A stretch of DNA of 16,347 nt from JBFJWU01 sp041623475 [NCBI: bacterium] (lineage in GTDB: Bacteria > J088): assembly GCA_041623475.1 (NCBI GenBank), contig JBFJWU010000031.1, positions 1 through 16,347 on the forward strand, in the 5' to 3' direction. The position numbers were made by a program, and so were the translations under genes. Below, piece after piece: positions 5,507-15,142 of this stretch (positions are counted from its first letter, which is position 1; each line of letters starts with the position of its first letter). The notes below the pieces were generated by a model that was not told the DNA's origin, searched no databases, and worked only from the letters and a program-made list of their open reading frames with translations.

Positions 5507-8500
5507 GTGCCCTACATCTTTGATCCCGATGCACCTCGCGATGAGCAGCGATACGGTCGCCGTGCGTCCATGTATGATCACCGATTCGAGGTCGATGCCT
5601 GTGGCATTGGCATGATTGCCAATATGCATGGCAATCGATCTCACGAGATGGTCGAGCAGGCCGTCGAGATACTGGTCAACCTGACGCATCGTGGTGCCGC
5701 AGGATCGGATGGCAAGACCGGGGACGGGGCCGGCATCCTGATGCAACTCCCGGACGAGTTCCTGCGCGGTGTCGCCGGCGATGTTGGCATCGAGCTGCCG
5801 CCAGAGGGTGCCTATGCTGCCGCGTCCGTCTTTGTCCGCGACGATGACGGTGTTGCTGCCGAGGTCGAAAAAATCATTGCTGCCGCGGCCGAGTCCCGCG
5901 GCCATGTCGCACTGGGTTGGCGGGACGTTCCGGTCGGCTCGGACCATATCGGTGACATCGCCCGCCAGAAAGAACCTCGTATCCGCCAGTTTTTCATGGC
6001 CGCCGGTCCGCATATGTCCGACCGTGATGTCTTTGAGCGGGATGTCTACCTGACCCGGAAATTGATGGAACGCCGCCTGGGTGAAGCCGGATTGAATGTG
6101 CCGGATGATGCCTATTTCTGCAGTTTCAGTGCCAACACGATGATCTACAAGGGCCTGCTGCTGGCGGGCCAGGTTCGCCCGTACTTCCCGGATCTTGCCG
6201 ATTCGCGGATGCAGACGGCCATTGCCCTGGTGCACCAGCGGTTCAGCACCAATACGTTTCCCGAATGGGACCTGGCGCACCCGTTCCGGTACATGTGCCA
6301 CAACGGCGAAATCAATACCCTGCAGGGCAACGTCAACTGGATGCGGGCTCGCGAAGCGCAACTGGCCAGCGGCCTGTTCGGTAATGATATCGACCTGCTT
6401 CGCCCGATTGTTCGCGACGGGGCCAGTGATTCCGCGTGTTTCGATAACGTCCTGGAGCTGTTGTATATGGGCGGGCGCGGTCTGCCCCACGCCATGATGA
6501 TGATGATTCCCGAGGCCTGGGAGCAGGACCACCGGATGAGCCAGGACCGGCGCGGATTCTACGAGTACCACGCGACCCTGATGGAACCATGGGACGGCCC
6601 AGCGTCGATGGTCTTTACCGATGGCAAGATCTGCGGCGCGACCCTGGATCGCAACGGCCTGCGACCGTCAAGGTTCGTCGTTACCGAAGACGGGATCGTT
6701 GTCCTCGGCAGCGAGGTCGGGGTTCTCGACATTCCCCAGAGCCAGATCGTCCGCAAAGGCCGCCTCCAGCCCGGTCGCATTTTCCTGATTGACCCGCAAC
6801 AGGGCGGCATCATCGAGGACGAGGAACTCAAGAGCAGTGTCTGCAGCGCCAAGCCTTATGCTGCCTGGGTTGAAGACCAGAAAATTACGCTCGACGAACT
6901 GCCGGAATCGGATGATGTCGAAGCACTGGATCCGGGAACGTTGTTCCTTCGGCAGAACATTTTTGGATATACCGTCGAGGACAAGAAGGTCCTGCTTGGA
7001 CCGATGGCAGAAACCGGCAAGGAACCCATTGGCTCGATGGGCATTGATACGCCGCTCGCTGTCCTGTCCCGACGCCCCAAACTGATGTACAACTATTTCA
7101 AGCAGCACTTTGCGCAGGTGTCCAATCCGCCGATTGACCCGATCCGCGAGGAACTGGTCATGAGCCTGGTCAGTATGATCGGGGCCGAAGCCAACCTGCT
7201 GGACGAAACGCCAGAACAGGCGCACCAGCTGGAACTGCCGCAACCGATCCTGACCAACGCCGAACTGGCACGGATACGCCACGCACGGGTGGGCAGTTTC
7301 CACAGTCGAACCGTTTCAACCGTCTGGGAAGTCGGCGCCGGTGCCGATGGCTTTCGTGCGGCCCTGGACCGAATCTGCGAAGAATCCGAAGAAGCGGTTG
7401 CCAACGGGGAAACTGTGGTTATCCTCAGCGATCGCAATGTCGATGAATTCCACGCACCGCTGCCGGCCCTGCTGGCCACGGGTGCGGTTCACCACCACCT
7501 GATTCGTAAAGGCCTGCGAAAGAAATGCGGCCTGATCGTCGAATCCGGCGAGCCGCGCGAGGTGCACCACTTTGCCCTGCTGATCGGCTATGGTGCGCAC
7601 GCGATCAATCCCTATCTGGCGATGGGTACGCTGGCCGATATGGTTGAGGACGCAGAAATTACAGCGATCACCGAGTATGACGCGGCGGTCAAGAATTTTG
7701 TCAAGGCAATCGGCAAGGGCCTGCTCAAGACATTCAGCAAGATGGGTATCTCAACCCTGCAAAGTTACCACGGCGCCCAGATTTTTGAGGCCGTCGGACT
7801 GGACCAGGACCTGATCGATCGGTACCTGACCGGTACCCCCAGCAGGATTGGCGGCGCGGGGCTGGACGTACTGGCGGCGGAATCCGCCGAACGACATGCC
7901 ACGGCGTTTCCCAAACGGTTTGCCGTGGACCCGCACCTGCAATGGGGTGGCGACTACCAGTGGCGCGCCGAAGGCGAAGACCACCATTGGAGCCCAATGG
8001 CCATCGCCAATCTGCAGAAAGCGGCCCGCTATGGCGACGAAGATGCCTATTTCGAATTTGCCCGCGAGGTCAACCACGCCACCGCCGAAGCGATGACAAT
8101 CCGGGGGCTATTGAACTTCACGTCGGACCGTCCGTCGGTCCCGCTTGACGAGGTCGAGTCGATCGATGACATTACCCGTCGGTTCAAGACCGGAGCGATG
8201 TCACTGGGTTCGATCTCGGCCGAAGCCCATGAGACCCTGGCCATCGCAATGAACCGGATTGGCGGCAAGTCAAACACCGGCGAGGGCGGCGAGGACGAGC
8301 GTCGATTCGAACCGGACGAAAACGGCGATTTGCGTCGCAGCGCGATCAAACAGGTTGCCAGCGGTCGTTTTGGCGTCAATGCCAATTACCTGGCCAATGC
8401 CGACGAAATCCAGATCAAGATGGCTCAGGGCGCAAAACCGGGCGAAGGCGGCCAGTTGCCTGGCCACAAGGTCAGTGTCGAAATTGCAACCGTTCGCAAC

Positions 8501-10063
8501 TCGACCCCGGGGGTTGGCCTGATCTCACCGCCACCGCACCATGACATTTATTCCATTGAAGACCTGGCCCAGTTGATTTTTGACCTCAAGAATGCCAATC
8601 CCAAGGCCCGCATCAATGTCAAGCTGGTGTCAAAAGTCGGTGTCGGGACGATTGCAGCCGGTGTTGCCAAGGGCTATGCCGATGTGGTCCTGATCAGTGG
8701 CAACTCTGGTGGCACGGGTGCCTCGCCGGTATCCAGTATCCGCCACGCGGGCGTACCCTGGGAAATCGGCCTGGCCGAAACCCATCAGGTCCTGGTTGAC
8801 AACGGCCTGCGCAGCCGCATTGTCGTCGAGACCGACGGCGGGCTGAAGACCGGCCGCGATGTTGTCATCGGGGCCCTTCTGGGTGCCGAAGAGTTCGGGT
8901 TTTCGACCAGCGCCCTGATCACCATGGGATGCATCCTGTTGCGAAAATGCCACCTGAACACCTGTTCGGTGGGAATCGCCACCCAGCGCCCCGAATTGCG
9001 CGAACGGTTCGCCGGGGACGCCGAGGCGGTCGTGAACTACTTCCGGTTCCTGGCCCAGGAAGTCCGTCAGCTGATGGCCGAACTGGGTTTTCGGACAATG
9101 GACGACATGATCGGCCACGTCGAGTGCCTGCAAATGGGTGACGATGCCCGCGAACACTGGAAGGCTGCCGGCATTGATCTGGCACCATTGCTGGTTCCGG
9201 CCCCGGCGCAAAGCCAGGCCGAGATGTATTGCAACCAGGCGCAACGGCACCCGATCAATGACATCCTGGACCGCACGCTGATTAATGCCGCCAAGCCGGC
9301 CCTGGAAAACCAGGAAAAGGTAACCGGGGAATTCCCGATTGCCAACCGAAACCGGACCTGCGGGACGATGCTCAGCTACGAAATCGCCAGCCGTTATGGC
9401 AGTGCCGGCCTGCCGGACGAGACGATCCACTTTACGTTCCGGGGCACAGCTGGCCAAAGCTTTGCTGCCTTTGCGTCCCGTGGTATTCGCTTTGACCTGA
9501 TTGGCGATGCCAATGACTACTTTGGCAAGGGGCTGAGCGGTGGCACCATCGCCGTTTATCCGCCCGACGACGTGTCCTATGTCGCCGAAGAACAGATGAT
9601 TATCGGCAATGTGTCCTTTTACGGGGCAACCGGCGGTACTGCATATGTACGCGGCATGGCTGGTGAACGATTCTGTGTCCGCAACAGCGGCGTCCGTGCC
9701 GTTGTCGAAGGGGTTGGTGATCACGGCTGCGAGTACATGACTGGCGGACGTGCCGTCATTCTGGGCGACGTCGGCCGCAACTTTGCTGCAGGAATGAGCG
9801 GTGGGATCGCCTATGTCCTGATGGACCGCGACGAATTTGATGAATTGTGCAACAAGGAAATGGTCGAAATCGAATCCCTGGACGATGCCCGGGAAATTGC
9901 CGCCCTGCGCGGCATGATCCAGGACCACCAGGACCGGACCGGCAGCCAGGTTGCCCAGCGTGTGCTGGGCGACTGGGATGCGTCGGTCAGCCGGTTCATC
10001 AAGGTGATGCCGATCGACTATAAACGGGTGATTGCCGAAGGCATCGCCAAGCTGGAATTTTAA
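5507..10063 (+). CDS. gltB: Glutamate synthase (NADPH) large subunit
   Basis: GltB makes two glutamates from glutamine and 2-oxoglutarate in the cytoplasm. From GTG 5507 the product is 1518 residues, the usual size. Order of domains: a propeptide of about 31 residues; the class II glutaminase domain whose nucleophile Cys (codon 5600-5602, in [14 protein letters not shown]) becomes the N-terminus after cleavage, with [12 protein letters not shown] near 6296; the central domain; the FMN barrel with [15 protein letters not shown] (about 8262-8306), [20 protein letters not shown] (about 8519-8578) and [11 protein letters not shown]; the 3Fe-4S cysteines C-x5-C-x4-C (codons 8930, 8948, 8963); and the C-terminal GxGxG helix domain with [17 protein letters not shown]. 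All key residues are present. The start is uncertain: TTG 5450, GTG 5507 and ATG 5570 are all in frame, and ATG 5570 would leave a ten-residue propeptide. gltD follows after two bases. Confidence 0.96.
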   Translation: MPYIFDPDAPRDEQRYGRRASMYDHRFEVDACGIGMIANMHGNRSHEMVEQAVEILVNLTHRGAAGSDGKTGDGAGILMQLPDEFLRGVAGDVGIELPPEGAYAAASVFVRDDDGVAAEVEKIIAAAAESRGHVALGWRDVPVGSDHIGDIARQKEPRIRQFFMAAGPHMSDRDVFERDVYLTRKLMERRLGEAGLNVPDDAYFCSFSANTMIYKGLLLAGQVRPYFPDLADSRMQTAIALVHQRFSTNTFPEWDLAHPFRYMCHNGEINTLQGNVNWMRAREAQLASGLFGNDIDLLRPIVRDGASDSACFDNVLELLYMGGRGLPHAMMMMIPEAWEQDHRMSQDRRGFYEYHATLMEPWDGPASMVFTDGKICGATLDRNGLRPSRFVVTEDGIVVLGSEVGVLDIPQSQIVRKGRLQPGRIFLIDPQQGGIIEDEELKSSVCSAKPYAAWVEDQKITLDELPESDDVEALDPGTLFLRQNIFGYTVEDKKVLLGPMAETGKEPIGSMGIDTPLAVLSRRPKLMYNYFKQHFAQVSNPPIDPIREELVMSLVSMIGAEANLLDETPEQAHQLELPQPILTNAELARIRHARVGSFHSRTVSTVWEVGAGADGFRAALDRICEESEEAVANGETVVILSDRNVDEFHAPLPALLATGAVHHHLIRKGLRKKCGLIVESGEPREVHHFALLIGYGAHAINPYLAMGTLADMVEDAEITAITEYDAAVKNFVKAIGKGLLKTFSKMGISTLQSYHGAQIFEAVGLDQDLIDRYLTGTPSRIGGAGLDVLAAESAERHATAFPKRFAVDPHLQWGGDYQWRAEGEDHHWSPMAIANLQKAARYGDEDAYFEFAREVNHATAEAMTIRGLLNFTSDRPSVPLDEVESIDDITRRFKTGAMSLGSISAEAHETLAIAMNRIGGKSNTGEGGEDERRFEPDENGDLRRSAIKQVASGRFGVNANYLANADEIQIKMAQGAKPGEGGQLPGHKVSVEIATVRNSTPGVGLISPPPHHDIYSIEDLAQLIFDLKNANPKARINVKLVSKVGVGTIAAGVAKGYADVVLISGNSGGTGASPVSSIRHAGVPWEIGLAETHQVLVDNGLRSRIVVETDGGLKTGRDVVIGALLGAEEFGFSTSALITMGCILLRKCHLNTCSVGIATQRPELRERFAGDAEAVVNYFRFLAQEVRQLMAELGFRTMDDMIGHVECLQMGDDAREHWKAAGIDLAPLLVPAPAQSQAEMYCNQAQRHPINDILDRTLINAAKPALENQEKVTGEFPIANRNRTCGTMLSYEIASRYGSAGLPDETIHFTFRGTAGQSFAAFASRGIRFDLIGDANDYFGKGLSGGTIAVYPPDDVSYVAEEQMIIGNVSFYGATGGTAYVRGMAGERFCVRNSGVRAVVEGVGDHGCEYMTGGRAVILGDVGRNFAAGMSGGIAYVLMDRDEFDELCNKEMVEIESLDDAREIAALRGMIQDHQDRTGSQVAQRVLGDWDASVSRFIKVMPIDYKRVIAEGIAKLEF

Positions 10064-10065
10064 TT

Positions 10066-11571
10066 ATGGGCAAGCCGACCGGATTCCTGGAATACGACCG
10101 CACCGAAATCACGTACCGCCCTGTTGAAGAACGCAAACAGGACTGGAAAGAAGTCGACCTGATCGGTAGCAACGACGAACTGGCCATCCAGGGTGCCCGT
10201 TGCATGGATTGCGGGATCCCGTTTTGCCAAAGCCCGGCCGGTTGCCCGCTGGGCAACATCATTCCCGACTTTAACGATCTGGTTTACAAAGGCGACTGGG
10301 AAGAAGCGATGCACCGGCTGCACGCAACGAACAACTTTCCCGAAGTCACTGGCCGGGTCTGTCCCGCGCCTTGCGAGCAGGCATGTACCCTGAACATCAA
10401 CATCGATCCGGTGTCGATCAAACAGATCGAGCGGGCGATTGCCGACAATGCCATTCGCGAAGAGTGGTTGACGCCAGAGCCACCCCGACAACAGACCGGC
10501 AAACGGATTGCGGTTGTTGGCAGCGGCCCTGCGGGACTGGCCGCCGCACAGCAGTTGGGCCGCGCGGGACATGCCGTCGTTGTTTTTGAACGCCAGGATC
10601 GGATTGGCGGATTACTGCGATACGGGATCCCTGACTTTAAGATGGAAAAAGACCTGATCGATCGCCGCATGGTCCAGATGCAGGGCGAAGGTGTCGAGTT
10701 CCGGGTCAACCAGCATATCGGTGTCAATGTCCCGGCAACTGAGCTGGTCGACGGCTACGATGCGGTCGTCCTGGCCTGTGGTGCGGAAAAGCCGCGGGAC
10801 CTGCCAATTCCCGGGCGCGAGCTGGACGGTATCCATTTCGCGATGGATTTCCTGCCGCAGCAGAACAAGCGCGTCGCCGGGGACGATATGCCCGGTCCTG
10901 ATGACGACGGTGCGATACACGCCAAAGGCAAAAAAGTGGTTGTAATCGGTGGCGGTGATACCGGTTCGGACTGCATTGGTACCAGCCATCGCCAGGGTGC
11001 CGTCAGCGTGACCAACCTTGAGTTGCTGCCGATGCCGCCCGAAGATCGCGATGACAGCAGCCCCTGGCCTTGGTGGCCTTACAAGCTGTTCCTCAGCTCC
11101 TCACACAACGAAGGTGGCGAACGCGAATACAGTGTCCTGACCAAACGGTTCCTGGATGACGGCAACGGCAACGTCCGCGCACTCGAAGCCATCCATGTCG
11201 TCTGGTCCGATCCCGATGAACACGGTCGGCGGCAAATGCAGGAGGTCGAAGGCAGCGAGTTTGAAATCGAATGCGACCTGGTCCTGCTGGCGATGGGATT
11301 TGTCCACCCGGTGCACGAAGGCCTGGTTGAGCAGCTCAAACTGGCGCTGACGGATCGCGGCAATGTCGCCACGGATTTGGACTACCGAACCAGTATGGAC
11401 AAGGTATTCTGCACCGGCGACATGACCCGCGGGCAAAGCCTGGTTGTCCGTGCCATCGCCGATGGCCGCCGCACCGCCTATGCGGTTGACGGATTCCTGA
11501 TGGGCCGGTCCGAACTGCCCCGGGGCCCCAAACGGGACCTGCCCGATATGCTGGCGGCGCTGGAGCCGTAG
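10066..11571 (+). CDS. gltD: Glutamate synthase (NADPH) small subunit
   Basis: GltD takes electrons from NADPH and passes them through FAD and 4Fe-4S clusters to the large subunit. The product is 501 residues, slightly longer than E. coli GltD (about 472). The N-terminal ferredoxin-like region has two cysteine groups: Cys46, 49, 54 and 60 in [19 protein letters not shown], and Cys99, 103 and 107 in CPAPCEQAC. The FAD site is [19 protein letters not shown] (150-168) followed by [19 protein letters not shown]; the NADPH site is [21 protein letters not shown] (291-311); the C-terminal FAD contact is [16 protein letters not shown]. It starts two bases after the gltB stop and is surely co-transcribed. 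Other GltD-like proteins (e.g. dihydropyrimidine dehydrogenase subunits) are ruled out by direct linkage to gltB. Confidence 0.96.
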   Translation: MGKPTGFLEYDRTEITYRPVEERKQDWKEVDLIGSNDELAIQGARCMDCGIPFCQSPAGCPLGNIIPDFNDLVYKGDWEEAMHRLHATNNFPEVTGRVCPAPCEQACTLNINIDPVSIKQIERAIADNAIREEWLTPEPPRQQTGKRIAVVGSGPAGLAAAQQLGRAGHAVVVFERQDRIGGLLRYGIPDFKMEKDLIDRRMVQMQGEGVEFRVNQHIGVNVPATELVDGYDAVVLACGAEKPRDLPIPGRELDGIHFAMDFLPQQNKRVAGDDMPGPDDDGAIHAKGKKVVVIGGGDTGSDCIGTSHRQGAVSVTNLELLPMPPEDRDDSSPWPWWPYKLFLSSSHNEGGEREYSVLTKRFLDDGNGNVRALEAIHVVWSDPDEHGRRQMQEVEGSEFEIECDLVLLAMGFVHPVHEGLVEQLKLALTDRGNVATDLDYRTSMDKVFCTGDMTRGQSLVVRAIADGRRTAYAVDGFLMGRSELPRGPKRDLPDMLAALEP

Positions 11572-11618
11572 TCGTTCCGGCTGAGCGAACGTCGATCGCC
11601 AGGCCGGTAATCCAGATC

Positions 11619-11846
11619 TTGATCGGATTGTCCGGATTTTTGCTCATTGTTGTGCACGTGGTTCAGGCGGTCAACGGCCAGGTGCCCAGGCAAGCCGACA
11701 CCTGGCCCCAGGTCATCCATGCCGGTCGTTTTCTGTATTGCGGAACTATTTTCCTGGCGTTTGCCTGGGCGGACACCGACCCGCCAGTGTTCCGACTGCT
11801 TGAGTCGATGCTAGGGAAGGCCCCGACCGCATCAATGCCCGATTGA
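11619..11846 (+). CDS. Possible small membrane protein of unknown function
   Basis: I do not recognise this product. The frame would give 75 residues from a TTG start: a strongly hydrophobic first segment (residues 2-18, GLSGFLLIVVHVVQAV), a polar loop (NGQVPRQADTW), a second weaker hydrophobic stretch (39-50, FLYCGTIFLAFAW) and a polar tail. That looks like a two-helix membrane protein. Against it: there is no ATG or GTG start and no visible ribosome site, and the frame stays open upstream into gltD without a better start. It lies about 50 bases after gltD and 100 before the kinase, on the same strand as both. Chance is a real possibility. Confidence 0.3.
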   Translation: MIGLSGFLLIVVHVVQAVNGQVPRQADTWPQVIHAGRFLYCGTIFLAFAWADTDPPVFRLLESMLGKAPTASMPD

Positions 11847-11865
11847 ATCAGGACCTGTCCGCCCC

Positions 11866-11893
11866 TTGCGCCCTTCCGGGCCCTTGCTATTCT
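11866..11893 (+). promoter_or_regulatory. Possible promoter for the hybrid histidine kinase
   Basis: TTGCGC (11866-11871) and TATTCT (11888-11893) are separated by 16 bases, about 55 bases before the kinase start. The area just downstream (CTGTAAACGATTAGC) is relatively A/T rich. This is a weak by-eye match. Confidence 0.25.
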
Positions 11894-11947
11894 GTAAACG
11901 ATTAGCTCAAGGGCACCTGACACAGGACAACACGTGCGGAACACCGG

Positions 11948-13711
11948 ATGGGCCCAATGCTGACCTGGGCGCGCAACAAGCTGGCCGAATACGGTGTGTT
12001 TGCGTCGCCAATCGACGAACCGTTTCTGCGCAAGTCCATGCGTGGCTTTCTGGTCCTGTGCGCAATCACGTTTTTGTCCGGGCCGGCCATTGACCTGCTT
12101 GCGGCGCCATTTGTCGACGGTCGGCCGGCATTCTTTACCACCAGTTTTGTCAACCTGTTCTTTGCAGCCCTGGCACTGGGAATGTACTTCAACGAAGCCC
12201 GGCTGTCGCTGGCGTTTATGGCGTCGGTGGTCTCGGTCACCGCGGTTCTCGTCGGAATCCCCTACATCCATTTTGCCGGCGGTGCGACGACACCTGCCGT
12301 CCTGTTCCTTGCCGTGCCAATCGTCCTGGGTACGTTCTTTCTCAGTTTTGTGCAGGGGATTGCCGTCTTCGCGACAGTGTTCCTGGCGTGGCTCGGTTTG
12401 TATATTTTCGAGCTAACGATCCAGGCGCCGCCGGTTCCTGCCAACGGTGTTTCGGTCCTGAATATCATGTTTGGTTTTTCTGGCTTCCTGACTGTCTGGA
12501 CGGTTGCAGCCGGTTTTTTTGGTGCCCATCGCCACAGCGAACAGAAGCGCAGCGAGGTTCTGGTGGAACTGGCCCATCGCAGCGACCGCCTGGAACGGGC
12601 GATGGGCGTCCGCGAAGCGTTCCTGCAGGCGGTCGGACACGAATTGCGAACGCCGCTGGCCGCGATTGTCGGGCTGACCGAAGTCGCCCACCAGGGCAAT
12701 CGCGGGCTTGGCCCGGACGAATCCAGGCGGCTGCACGGCAATGCCGTCCATTTGTTGAACACGATCGAAAACCTGTTGGATATCGCCCGGGCCCGGTCAG
12801 GCGATTTTCAGATCAATTCGGATGTTCATGACGTTGCGGCCCTGGTCCGGGACACCGCAGACCTGTACCGGCCCGTCGGTGACAGTGCGGAATTAATCTA
12901 TGATGTCCAGGTCAGCGGCATTGAGGATGGTGATCGTTTTCTTGTTGATGCCGAGAAACTGCGCCGAATACTCGGCAACCTGATCTCTAATGCCTTGCAC
13001 GCCACAGCAGCAGGCCGGATCACGATTCGTACCGAATCGCGCAACGGCGACGACCGTTTGTTCCTTGTCGTCGAGGACACGGGTTCCGGGTTTGATCCGG
13101 GCAAACAGATGATGGCGGCAGACTCGGGCCTGAACAAGGATGGCATTCATTCCGGGCCCGGCACCGGGATGGGACTCGGGCTGCGCCTGGTCGAACAAAT
13201 GGTCGAAGCCATGGACGGGATGCTGACCATTGAATCCGCCGGCGGCGACGGGACGCGGGTCACGGTCGACTTGCCGGTCGAACGATGCCAGCGTCAGGGC
13301 GATGACCGCCAGTACAGCGACAACAATCCCGCGGTCGATGCCGCGGTCAGCTTGTTGATCGTCGACGATAATCCTGACATCCTCGAAATGCTGCGTCTTT
13401 ACTGCGACTCATTTGGCTGGCTGGCGCGCACCTGTACGACGCCAGAACAGGCACTGGCGACGCTGGCGGATCCCGCAAACGCAATTAACGTCGTTGTCAT
13501 GGACATCCTGATGCCAGGAACCGATGGCATTGAAGGATTGAAACTGGTGCGCCAGGCACGTGGCCCGAATCTGCCGGTGGTGGCGCTGACGGCGCATGTC
13601 CGCGAAGATGCGTTGCGAAAGCTCCGGGACGAAGGTTTTGCGGCGATTCTCAGCAAACCGCTGGGCATGCTGGAATTCCAGCACGGAATCGAGGGCGTGC
13701 TGCCCGATTGA
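11948..13711 (+). CDS. Membrane hybrid histidine kinase with C-terminal receiver domain
   Basis: This is a two-component sensor of 587 residues. Six hydrophobic segments (about 33-55, 62-80, 87-104, 116-133, 138-157, 170-192) form an integral-membrane sensor with almost no periplasmic domain. A short coiled linker (about 195-220) leads to the HisKA dimerisation helix with the phospho-acceptor His231 in VGHELRTPLAAIVG. The ATPase domain has the N box (Asn344 and Asn348 in LGNLISNAL), G1 box VEDTGSGFD (375-383) and G2 box GPGTGMGLGLRLVEQM (403-418). The receiver (about 467-587) has Asp473/Asp474, the phosphorylation site Asp519 in VVVMDILMPGTDG, Thr548 and Lys570. No DNA-binding or diguanylate cyclase output is fused and no partner regulator is adjacent, so phosphate probably goes on to an HPt protein elsewhere. 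ATG 11948 or 11957 could be the start. The stimulus is unknown. It converges with the aldolase gene, two bases apart. Confidence 0.92.
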   Translation: MGPMLTWARNKLAEYGVFASPIDEPFLRKSMRGFLVLCAITFLSGPAIDLLAAPFVDGRPAFFTTSFVNLFFAALALGMYFNEARLSLAFMASVVSVTAVLVGIPYIHFAGGATTPAVLFLAVPIVLGTFFLSFVQGIAVFATVFLAWLGLYIFELTIQAPPVPANGVSVLNIMFGFSGFLTVWTVAAGFFGAHRHSEQKRSEVLVELAHRSDRLERAMGVREAFLQAVGHELRTPLAAIVGLTEVAHQGNRGLGPDESRRLHGNAVHLLNTIENLLDIARARSGDFQINSDVHDVAALVRDTADLYRPVGDSAELIYDVQVSGIEDGDRFLVDAEKLRRILGNLISNALHATAAGRITIRTESRNGDDRLFLVVEDTGSGFDPGKQMMAADSGLNKDGIHSGPGTGMGLGLRLVEQMVEAMDGMLTIESAGGDGTRVTVDLPVERCQRQGDDRQYSDNNPAVDAAVSLLIVDDNPDILEMLRLYCDSFGWLARTCTTPEQALATLADPANAINVVVMDILMPGTDGIEGLKLVRQARGPNLPVVALTAHVREDALRKLRDEGFAAILSKPLGMLEFQHGIEGVLPD

Positions 13712-13713
13712 TT

Positions 13714-14343
13714 CTACGCGTACGGTGTCGGTCGGCTGCGGATTCGCTCGGTTTCCGCTTCGTCGATTAGGGCGAGGTCCATCTGCATCTGGCGAGCGGT
13801 GACGATCATTCGACAGGCATTTTCCAGCTGCAGGCTCAGGCCTGCGGCCAGGACCAGGTCATTGGTGGCGATTGCCATCCCATGGTTCTGCAGGAACACC
13901 GCGTGGCCGTCCCCAAGTGCATCGGCCGCATCTGTCGCCAGTGTCGGCGAGCCCGGGGACCGGTACGGCACCACCGGAATGTCCCCCAGCCAGGCGGCTT
14001 CGGTATTGACCGGTTCCACGCGCAGGCCCAGGCCCGCCAGCAGATTGGACCAGTTGCCGTGGCTGTGGACAATCGCGGTTACGTCCGCCCGGCGGCGATA
14101 TATCTCGCAATGCAACAACCGCTCTGACGACGGCCTCGCGGCCGGGTCGTCCGGTTGCCCATCCAGGTTGACGGCAACCAGGTCGTCCCGTGACAGTTTG
14201 CGTTTGTGTGGCCCAGATGGCGACACCCAGATCCGGTTGCCATCGTCCACGTCCCGCACGCTCAGGTTCCCCCATAGAATCGAAAACAGGCCCCGATGCC
14301 ACAAGTCGCGGCTGACGGTTTGCACCAGATCACGCTTGCCCAT
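13714..14343 (-). CDS. Class II aldolase/adducin family protein
   Basis: The 209-residue product belongs to the zinc-dependent class II aldolase family (fuculose-1-phosphate aldolase, ribulose-5-phosphate 4-epimerase, methylthioribulose-1-phosphate dehydratase relatives). By comparison with FucA, the visible elements are the phosphate/substrate loop GNLSVR (25-30), SPSG (41-44), the acid PSSE with Glu74, zinc ligands His93 and His95 in VHSHG, and the third ligand His154 in LQNHG. All metal ligands are present, so it should be active. Which sugar phosphate it acts on cannot be told: neighbours give no pathway. It begins 12 bases after the stop of the glycosylase-like gene and is probably co-transcribed with it. 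AGGA about 11 bases before the ATG is a weak ribosome site. Confidence 0.88.
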   Translation of the reverse strand: MGKRDLVQTVSRDLWHRGLFSILWGNLSVRDVDDGNRIWVSPSGPHKRKLSRDDLVAVNLDGQPDDPAARPSSERLLHCEIYRRRADVTAIVHSHGNWSNLLAGLGLRVEPVNTEAAWLGDIPVVPYRSPGSPTLATDAADALGDGHAVFLQNHGMAIATNDLVLAAGLSLQLENACRMIVTARQMQMDLALIDEAETERIRSRPTPYA

Positions 14344-14355
14344 TGTGTCGGTGTC

Positions 14356-15024
14356 CTAGGCGTCCACGGTACAGGCGACGATCATGCTGATCTCGCACAG
14401 CGGCCGGCCGGATTGTTCCTGCCAGGTATTAAACGCGTCCTGGGCCGCTCGCTGGTCCCGCTGGCTGGTTGGTGTCCGGTCGACGATCTTCTGGTCCATC
14501 AGCGACCGTGTCACGTCCCGCGACAGTATGAATGTGTCTTTGCCCGCGAACCTCAGGAAATATTGCCCCGTGTTGCCCCCCAGCCGACTGCCCCGTTTTT
14601 TGAGGGTCTGCCACAGTCCGACAATGTCGCTGCTGTCCCAACCTGCCAGCCACGCGCCGAAACCGCCGTGTTCGTCGGCGATTTCGCTGACAAAACAGGC
14701 GTTTTCAGGAATGGTCCGGATTTTCTGCCAGTTGCGGACAATGCCGGCGTTCTGCATCTGGGCCTCGTATTCCTCATCCGGCAGGACGCTCAGGATCCCC
14801 GGGTCAAACCCGTGGAACGCTGCTTCAAAGTTATCCCACTTCGATTCAATCACGCGCCAGACAAATCCGGACTGGAAAACCCGCTTGGTCATCATCGCCA
14901 GGTACCGGTCGTCGGGGATCTGCCGCAGCTTTGCCGCAGTCGCTGGCTTCGAAAGCCTTGCCAGCAGCGCGTCCTCGCCGTGGCGGGCCACGGCCATCGT
15001 GTACAGTTCGTCAAAATGTTTCAT
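14356..15024 (-). CDS. DNA-3-methyladenine glycosylase I (Tag)-like protein
   Basis: The 222-residue product resembles the Tag family of helix-hairpin-helix base-excision glycosylases. Shared stretches, aligned by eye with E. coli Tag, are FQSGFVWRVIESKWDNFEAA (50-69; Tag has QQAGLSWITVLKKRENYRAC), FDPGILSVLPDEE, NAGIVRNWQKIRTIPENA (92-109; Tag has DAGIIRHRGKIQAIIGNA) and LKKRGSRLGGNTGQYFLRF (141-159). It differs from classical Tag: the residue aligned with Glu38 of the lesion pocket is Arg48, and the four zinc-snap ligands (two Cys, two His at the termini) are not seen. It starts with its own conserved N-terminus (FDELYTMAVARHG) and has a distinct C-terminal extension (RDVTRSL...). Related sequences are common in proteobacteria under the same name. 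The ATG at 15024 follows a G-run. Activity on alkylated DNA is plausible, not shown. Confidence 0.8.
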   Translation of the reverse strand: MKHFDELYTMAVARHGEDALLARLSKPATAAKLRQIPDDRYLAMMTKRVFQSGFVWRVIESKWDNFEAAFHGFDPGILSVLPDEEYEAQMQNAGIVRNWQKIRTIPENACFVSEIADEHGGFGAWLAGWDSSDIVGLWQTLKKRGSRLGGNTGQYFLRFAGKDTFILSRDVTRSLMDQKIVDRTPTSQRDQRAAQDAFNTWQEQSGRPLCEISMIVACTVDA

Positions 15025-15128
15025 GCCCCCATTTTACCGCCAACATGGATCAAGAATCGTCCCCCCGTCGGACAGGACACTCGCCGCCAGCGACCTGACC
15101 CAATACAATGTGGATATCGTCATTAATC

Positions 15129-15134
15129 AAGGAG
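15129..15134 (+). promoter_or_regulatory. Ribosome binding site of the PPOX-family gene
   Basis: AAGGAG sits eight bases before the ATG at 15143. It fixes the start of the following gene and excludes the long upstream extension of the same open frame, which runs antisense through the glycosylase gene. Confidence 0.85.
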
Positions 15135-15142
15135 CACTGATC

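Larger units (their letters stand above)
11572..11947. other. Intergenic stretch between gltD and the hybrid kinase
   Basis: This 376-base stretch holds no recognised gene. A five-base stem (CGTTC 11573-11577 with GAACG 11587-11591) lies just after the gltD stop, but no T-run follows, so I do not call a terminator. A possible small membrane-protein frame occupies 11619-11846 and a weak promoter-like sequence lies near 11866-11893; both are listed separately. Confidence 0.5.

Noticed and set aside
5084-6571. Long open frame (about 495 codons) on the - strand, antisense to the start of gltB
   Set aside because: It lies opposite an unmistakable GltB glutaminase domain; the translation is low in recognisable motifs and rich in residues expected from the mirrored codon bias of GC-rich DNA.
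8630-9928. Long open frame (about 432 codons) on the - strand inside gltB
   Set aside because: Antisense to the FMN and GxGxG domains, where every + strand residue is conserved; no ribosome site or protein motif.
11573-11591. Five-base stem after the gltD stop as a Rho-independent terminator
   Set aside because: Stem is short, loop is nine bases and no T-run follows.
11663-12271. Open frame of about 200 codons on the - strand opposite the kinase N-terminus
   Set aside because: Its translation is arginine/glutamine rich with no fold signature, while the + strand shows clear membrane helices and a kinase.
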